From NCBI GenBank assembly GCA_031274115.1, contig JAISQP010000017.1:1-10086 (forward strand): a DNA stretch of 10,086 bases. The letters run 5' to 3'. The notes below the pieces were generated by a model that did no database searches, had not been told where the DNA came from, and worked only from the letters and a program-made list of their open reading frames with translations. Origin of the DNA: Synergistaceae bacterium. GTDB taxonomy: Bacteria > Synergistota > Synergistia > Synergistales > Synergistaceae. The position numbers and the translations under genes are program-made. Below are positions 6,608-10,086 of the stretch, one piece after another (positions within the stretch are counted from its first letter, which is position 1; the number at the start of each line of letters is the position of its first letter).

Positions 6608-6654
6608 ATTGCAGGCATGACCTTGAGGCATTGCCTCAAGGTCATGCCTGCAAT
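6608..6654. terminator. Bidirectional terminator: 47-bp palindrome between gltX and hypD
   Basis: Two perfectly complementary 23-nt arms flank a single central T. It begins at the base after the gltX stop codon and ends 2 bp before the hypD stop codon, so it fills the whole convergent gap. On the plus strand TTTT follows within the hypD end. On the minus strand AATTCAATTTATAAATT follows. The T-runs are modest but the stem is very strong, so it should end transcripts, or protect their 3' ends, in both directions. Confidence 0.85.
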
Positions 6655-6656
6655 TT

Positions 6657-9017
6657 TCATACTACTTCCTGCGCGGTGCGCGCGATAATCTCCTCCTGAT
6701 GGTAACGGTCAAGATCGACAAAGTAATCGCTGTAGCCGGCTACGCGTACCAAGAGTCCTCTGAACGCCTCGGGTTCCCTCTGTGCTTCACGAAGGGTTTC
6801 TTCGTCGACGACGTTGAACTGCACGTGGTGCCCGCCGAGCTTGAAGTATGAGCGAATCAGGTTGACAAGGCCATTTATGCCCTCCTCGCCGGCGAGGACG
6901 GAGGGTAAAAATCGCTGGTTCAGGAGCGTTCCGCCCGATTTGACCTGGTCCATCTTGCCGAGCGATTTTACAACGGCGGTCGGACCGTTTCTGTCCGCGC
7001 CGTGGCTGGGGGACGTGCCGTCCGAGATCGGCGTCCCGAGAAAACGGCCGTTCGGCGTCGCGGCCGTCATCTTGCCGAAGTAGTTGTGGCAGGTCGTCGA
7101 GAGCATGTTTATGTGGTAAGTGGGGCCGAGAATGCTCCTTCGTCCGTCGATAGCGCGATAAAGACTCTCGTAGACTCTGCGCATGATATCGTCAGCATAG
7201 TCGTCGTCGTTGCCGAAGAATGGCGTCTTGTTCCACATCGCAAGGCGCAGGGGCTCGGCGCCTTCCCAGTTCTTGTTGCAGACGTCTACGAGGTCGCTCA
7301 AGGTCACTTTCCCATCCTCGAAAACGTGCTTTTTTATCGCGGAGAGGCTGTCCGTTATGGTTCCTATTCCTGTGCACTGAATGTAGTCAGAGTTATACCT
7401 GGCGCCGCCGGCGTAGTAGTCCACGCCGTTCTCAATGCAGTCGCGGATTACGGCAGAGAGGAACGTCGCGGGGAATAGTTCGGCGTACCTCGCGCGGAGG
7501 TAATTATCGACTTCGATCTTTGTCGTTACGACGTAGTCGAGCTGGCGCTCGAAGGCCTCGTAAAGATCGTCGAAGGTCTTGAAGTTTTTGGGATCGCCTG
7601 TCTTTACGCCGACCGTCTTTCCGGTAAGAGGATCGACTCCGTCGTTTAGGGCAAGTTCGAGCACCTTCGGCGTGTTCAGGTATCCGTGCAGAAGATACGC
7701 CTCCTTGCCGGCGCAGCCAGTCTCGATACAACCGCTCGTCCCGCCCTCTCTGGCGTCCTCAAGGCTCTTTCCCACCCTGATCTGCTCCTGAATCACCATG
7801 TCGGCGTTGAAGAAAGACGGGTAGCCCATGCCATTGCGAACGACGCGGGCGGCCGCATCGAGAATCCGGTCGGGCGTTCGGGCGCTCACCTGTATGTTGC
7901 ACTGCGGCTGAAGGAGCCGCAGCTCGTCGAGCACCTCGAGCACAATCAACGTTACCTCGCTCGAGCCGTCCGTGCCGTCGCGCTTCAAACCGGCCAGATT
8001 GATATTCGTGAAGTCGTTGTAAGTCCCGCTCTCCGCCGCCGTCACTCCCACCTTCGGAGGCGCCGGAGTGTTGTTAGTCTTTATCCACAGACAGGAAACA
8101 AGCTCTTTCGCCATCTCCCTGTCGAGCGCTCCTGTCGCTGTTCCGCGCTCGTAAAAGGGCGTAAGATGCTGGTCGAGATGACCGGGGCTCATTGCGTCCC
8201 AGCCGTTCAGCTCAGTTATCGTTCCAAGGTGGACGAACCAGTACATCTGGATCGCCTCCCAAAAATCACGGGGCGCATGTGCGGGAACCCAGCGGCAGAC
8301 CGATGCTATCTTCTCCAGTTCCGATCTCCTCTTGGGATCAACCTCCCCGGCGGCCATCTTCTCCGCCAGTTCGGCGTGGCGAGCGGCGAAGATTATCGCG
8401 GCGTCGCACGATATGTCCATGCCCAGAAGCTCGTCGTCCTTTGCCGTCGCGTCAGGATCCAAGATGAAATCAAGACGCTTTCTCGCTTCCGCGATGTCGC
8501 GTTTCAGGTCGAGCATACCTTTTTCATAGATCAGACCGTCCAACGCCGTGTGCCCGAAGGCGCGCTGCTCGCCGAACTCCGTGAACGCCCCGGCCTCGTA
8601 GAGCATCGTCCACTTCTCAGGCATTCTCGCAAACGCCTTGTCCCTCATACTGCGGCCTCTCCAATATGGGATCACCTCGTCGCGGTAAAGCTCGATGTCC
8701 TCTGCGGCAACAGAGTAACTCTGCATCTCGCGCGAGTTCAATATCTCAAGGTCGCGGACCGAGTGACAGGTGAGTTCCGGAAACGAAGAAACAGCCTTAG
8801 GCCTCGGACCCCGCTCTCCTACTATCAGCTCGTCAGGCCCGATATAGATTGTCTTTCTCTCGCAAATATATTTGAAGTTGAGGCCTCTCAGCACGGGCGT
8901 CGCGTACTTGCCGTCATTCTCCCTGTAAAATTCCGTCTCCAATACCGCCCGTTCCGCCGAAAAACTCGGACGAGTCTCGAAACTCTCGCGGCGCAGTCTC
9001 TCTATCCGTTCATTCAC
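6657..9017 (-). CDS. hypD: trans-4-hydroxy-L-proline dehydratase (glycyl radical enzyme)
   Basis: Removes water from trans-4-hydroxy-L-proline to give (S)-1-pyrroline-5-carboxylate, which ProC can reduce to proline. 786 aa, essentially the length of C. difficile HypD. The thiyl-radical loop reads GGTSGCIETGCAGKEAY (Cys430, Glu432) and the C-terminal glycyl radical site reads VRVAGYSDYF (Gly761). All substrate-site residues I recall from C. difficile HypD (Phe152, His160, Asp278, Ser334, Phe340, Cys434, Glu436, Tyr450, Gly765) are present at a constant offset of four: Phe148, His156, Asp274, Ser330, Phe336, Cys430, Glu432, Tyr446, Gly761. A single Cys in the loop excludes pyruvate formate-lyase, which has two adjacent. 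Start GTG 9017 is chosen because AGGAGG lies 8 nt upstream; the in-frame TTG at 9023 is only 2 nt from it. The activase gene is upstream on the same strand. The enzyme is oxygen-sensitive, which implies anaerobic life. Confidence 0.93.
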   Translation of the reverse strand: MNERIERLRRESFETRPSFSAERAVLETEFYRENDGKYATPVLRGLNFKYICERKTIYIGPDELIVGERGPRPKAVSSFPELTCHSVRDLEILNSREMQSYSVAAEDIELYRDEVIPYWRGRSMRDKAFARMPEKWTMLYEAGAFTEFGEQRAFGHTALDGLIYEKGMLDLKRDIAEARKRLDFILDPDATAKDDELLGMDISCDAAIIFAARHAELAEKMAAGEVDPKRRSELEKIASVCRWVPAHAPRDFWEAIQMYWFVHLGTITELNGWDAMSPGHLDQHLTPFYERGTATGALDREMAKELVSCLWIKTNNTPAPPKVGVTAAESGTYNDFTNINLAGLKRDGTDGSSEVTLIVLEVLDELRLLQPQCNIQVSARTPDRILDAAARVVRNGMGYPSFFNADMVIQEQIRVGKSLEDAREGGTSGCIETGCAGKEAYLLHGYLNTPKVLELALNDGVDPLTGKTVGVKTGDPKNFKTFDDLYEAFERQLDYVVTTKIEVDNYLRARYAELFPATFLSAVIRDCIENGVDYYAGGARYNSDYIQCTGIGTITDSLSAIKKHVFEDGKVTLSDLVDVCNKNWEGAEPLRLAMWNKTPFFGNDDDYADDIMRRVYESLYRAIDGRRSILGPTYHINMLSTTCHNYFGKMTAATPNGRFLGTPISDGTSPSHGADRNGPTAVVKSLGKMDQVKSGGTLLNQRFLPSVLAGEEGINGLVNLIRSYFKLGGHHVQFNVVDEETLREAQREPEAFRGLLVRVAGYSDYFVDLDRYHQEEIIARTAQEVV

Positions 9018-9025
9018 ACCCAAGA

Positions 9026-9031
9026 CCTCCT
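9026..9031 (-). promoter_or_regulatory. hypD ribosome binding site
   Basis: A full AGGAGG (9031-9026) lies 8 nt before GTG 9017 and only 2 nt before TTG 9023. This spacing decides the start in favour of GTG and suggests strong translation. Confidence 0.8.
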
Positions 9032-9059
9032 CATAAAATAATTATTGATTACGCATCAT

Positions 9060-9088
9060 ACTTTATCACGTCAAAATAACGATTTCAA
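9060..9088 (-). promoter_or_regulatory. Weak candidate hypD promoter
   Basis: TTGAAA (9088-9083), 17-bp spacer, TAAAGT (9065-9060). An alternative pairing is TTGACG at 9074-9069 with TAATCA 17 bp on. The AT-rich stretch between element B and hypD is the only promoter-like DNA here, but neither pairing is strong. Cotranscription from the activase through element B is the other option. I saw no clear FNR or CRP site. Confidence 0.3.
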
Positions 9089-9099
9089 TAATTAACACG

Positions 9100-9137
9100 G
9101 GGAATCGCTGATTTAGGGATTTAGGGAAACGCTGATT
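9100..9137. repeat. Direct repeat at the edge of element B with an octamer tandem
   Basis: GGGAATCGCTGATT (9100-9113) and GGGAAACGCTGATT (9124-9137) match at 13 of 14 positions, 24 bp apart. Between and within them ATTTAGGG occurs twice in perfect tandem (9111-9118 and 9119-9126). The second copy overlaps the end of element B, so the terminal sequence of the element is duplicated here. Confidence 0.7.
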
Positions 9138-9231
9138 AAATCGCTGAAATGACATTTTGCTATTTGCGAATACAGAGACCATCGAGGTTTTGATCGTTAC
9201 CCTTCAGGCGTCTAACAATAAATCAGCCTTT
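9128..9231 (-). repeat. Repeat element B, inverted copy of element A
   Basis: Reverse complement aligns to 5114-5217 over 104 positions without gaps and with 11 differences. Conserved blocks include GCTGATTTATTGTTAG, AAGGGTAACGAT, CGATGGTCTCT, GCAAAATGTC and AGCGATTTAATCAGCGTT. It lies in the 293-bp gap between the activase and hypD, oriented towards hypD just as copy A is oriented towards gltX. The remaining gap sequence (9232-9310) has no recognisable hairpin terminator or gene. Confidence 0.88.
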
Positions 9232-9310
9232 TTAGCGTTCTTTGAATGGCATGAGGCGAGGATTCGTTCGACTCTCGCGCCGTCATCGGTATGTACTTTC
9301 ACTGAAGAAC

Positions 9311-10086
9311 TCAACCGCCGATTATAGCTTTTACTCCGCAGTCCTCTATTATTTCAACCGCACGCCGCATAGACTGCTCTGTTGGAGGATGCGTTCCGCT
9401 GAGCGTGTAATCCATCCGCCAGCGGTTATGTTTGTCCTCAGCCGAGCTGTGATAGGGCAGCAGGTTCAACTGCTCCACCCCGCGGACTAGAGACAGAAAC
9501 TCTCCCGTCTCCCTCAAGTTCGTCTCATCTGAGTTGACCCCAGGGATAACCGGCGTCCTGGCCCAAATTCTGGCGCCTGTTTCACTCAGCTTCAAGAGGT
9601 TCGACAGTATGATCTCGTTGTCGACGCCGGCGTATTGCCGGTGTTTCCCGCTATTCATTATTTTCACGTCATAAAGGTAGAGATCCGTAAAGGGGGCGGT
9701 AGAGAGAAGAACGGACGGGCTCGCGAACCCGCTGGTATCGAGGGCCGTGCGCAGCCCTTCCTTCTTGCAGGCCATCAGGAATCCTGTCACGAACTCGGGC
9801 TGAGAGAGCGGCTCGCCGCCGGAGACAGTGACTCCGCCGCCCGACTGCTCGAAAAAAACACGCTCCTTCAGAACCTCCCTCATGACGTCGCTGACTTTCA
9901 TCTCTTTTCCGCACAGCTCGCGCGCCCCTGAAGGGCAGACGTCAGCGCAATCACCCGCTCCTGAACACGCCGAAAAGTCCGTTTCGAACCCCTCATCCGG
10001 CGGGGCGACAGCCCCATTGGGACAAGCTTTCACACACGCCCCGCAGGATATGCACCGCTCTTTGCGGAAAAGCGGGCGCGGTTCGA
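9311..10086 (-). CDS. Glycyl radical enzyme activating protein (radical SAM), N-terminus beyond window
   Basis: Uses SAM and an iron-sulfur cluster to abstract hydrogen from the glycine of its partner, here almost certainly HypD encoded just downstream (the HypE role in C. difficile). About 257 residues are visible and the start lies off the right edge, as does the CxxxCxxC radical-SAM cluster. Visible parts: a ferredoxin-like insert with first site CISCGACVKACP (10054-10022) and second site CSGAGDCADVCP (9967-9935). Then come the SAM-binding GGVTVSGGEPLSQPEF, DLYLYDVKIMNSGKHRQYAG, and WARTPVIPGVNSDETN followed by NLLPYH, all typical of the PflA/GRE-activase family. The second cluster site has Ala where the second Cys of CxxCxxCxxxCP is expected (codon 9958-9956), although a further Cys lies in ARELCG shortly after. 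The gene order activase then hypD on the same strand suggests one unit, though 293 bp and element B separate them. Confidence 0.95.
   Translation of the reverse strand, partial: EPRPLFRKERCISCGACVKACPNGAVAPPDEGFETDFSACSGAGDCADVCPSGARELCGKEMKVSDVMREVLKERVFFEQSGGGVTVSGGEPLSQPEFVTGFLMACKKEGLRTALDTSGFASPSVLLSTAPFTDLYLYDVKIMNSGKHRQYAGVDNEIILSNLLKLSETGARIWARTPVIPGVNSDETNLRETGEFLSLVRGVEQLNLLPYHSSAEDKHNRWRMDYTLSGTHPPTEQSMRRAVEIIEDCGVKAIIGG

Noticed and set aside
6657..9017. Pyruvate formate-lyase, choline TMA-lyase or isethionate lyase for the glycyl radical enzyme
   Set aside because: The loop has one Cys (GCIETGC context) and the substrate pocket matches hydroxyproline dehydratase at every residue compared.
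7686..9041. Long 451-codon open frame on the plus strand opposite hypD
   Set aside because: It is the antisense shadow of a strongly supported GC-rich gene; its product has no recognisable motif and no ribosome site.

Overview
The window looks like a chromosomal piece of an anaerobic bacterium with roughly 60% GC. Anaerobiosis is inferred from an oxygen-sensitive glycyl radical enzyme with its radical-SAM activase. A membrane-anchored PpiD/SurA-like chaperone suggests a diderm. My impression is Synergistota or a similar anaerobic diderm lineage, but that placement is only a guess from protein style and gene content.

Left part (1-1128): the end of an integrated element. A P4-type tyrosine integrase gene reads leftwards off the window edge, so it is open at its C-terminal end. 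A complete tRNA-Ser(GCU) gene lies behind it, with its 3' end facing the integrase, which is the classic island/prophage arrangement. Between them are a strong terminator, two clusters of 10-bp-spaced repeats that could be integrase arm sites, and an extended -10 int promoter. The N-terminal 60% of int is AT-rich (about 45% GC) and its catalytic half about 60% GC, as if it were a mosaic.

Middle (1129-5260): the tRNA has its own near-consensus promoter. Next come a PpiD/SurA-like chaperone gene with its own consensus promoter, then polA, both on the minus strand. PolA has an intact 5' nuclease and polymerase but a decayed proofreading domain, and a Ser in place of the usual Glu of the HDE motif.

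Right part (5261-10086): gltX on the plus strand converges on hypD on the minus strand, with a 47-bp near-perfect palindrome filling the gap between them. HypD matches trans-4-hydroxy-L-proline dehydratase, including all the active-site residues I can recall. Its activating enzyme lies immediately upstream and runs off the right edge. Together they would make P5C from dietary or collagen-derived hydroxyproline, which a reductase (ProC, not in this window) would turn into proline.

The most notable unexplained structure is a pair of 104-bp elements (89% identical by hand alignment, no gaps) in opposite orientation at 5114-5217 and 9128-9231. They bracket gltX and hypD. Each sits upstream of the next gene in the same relative orientation and has short terminal inverted repeats, so it is either a MITE-like mobile repeat or a conserved leader element.
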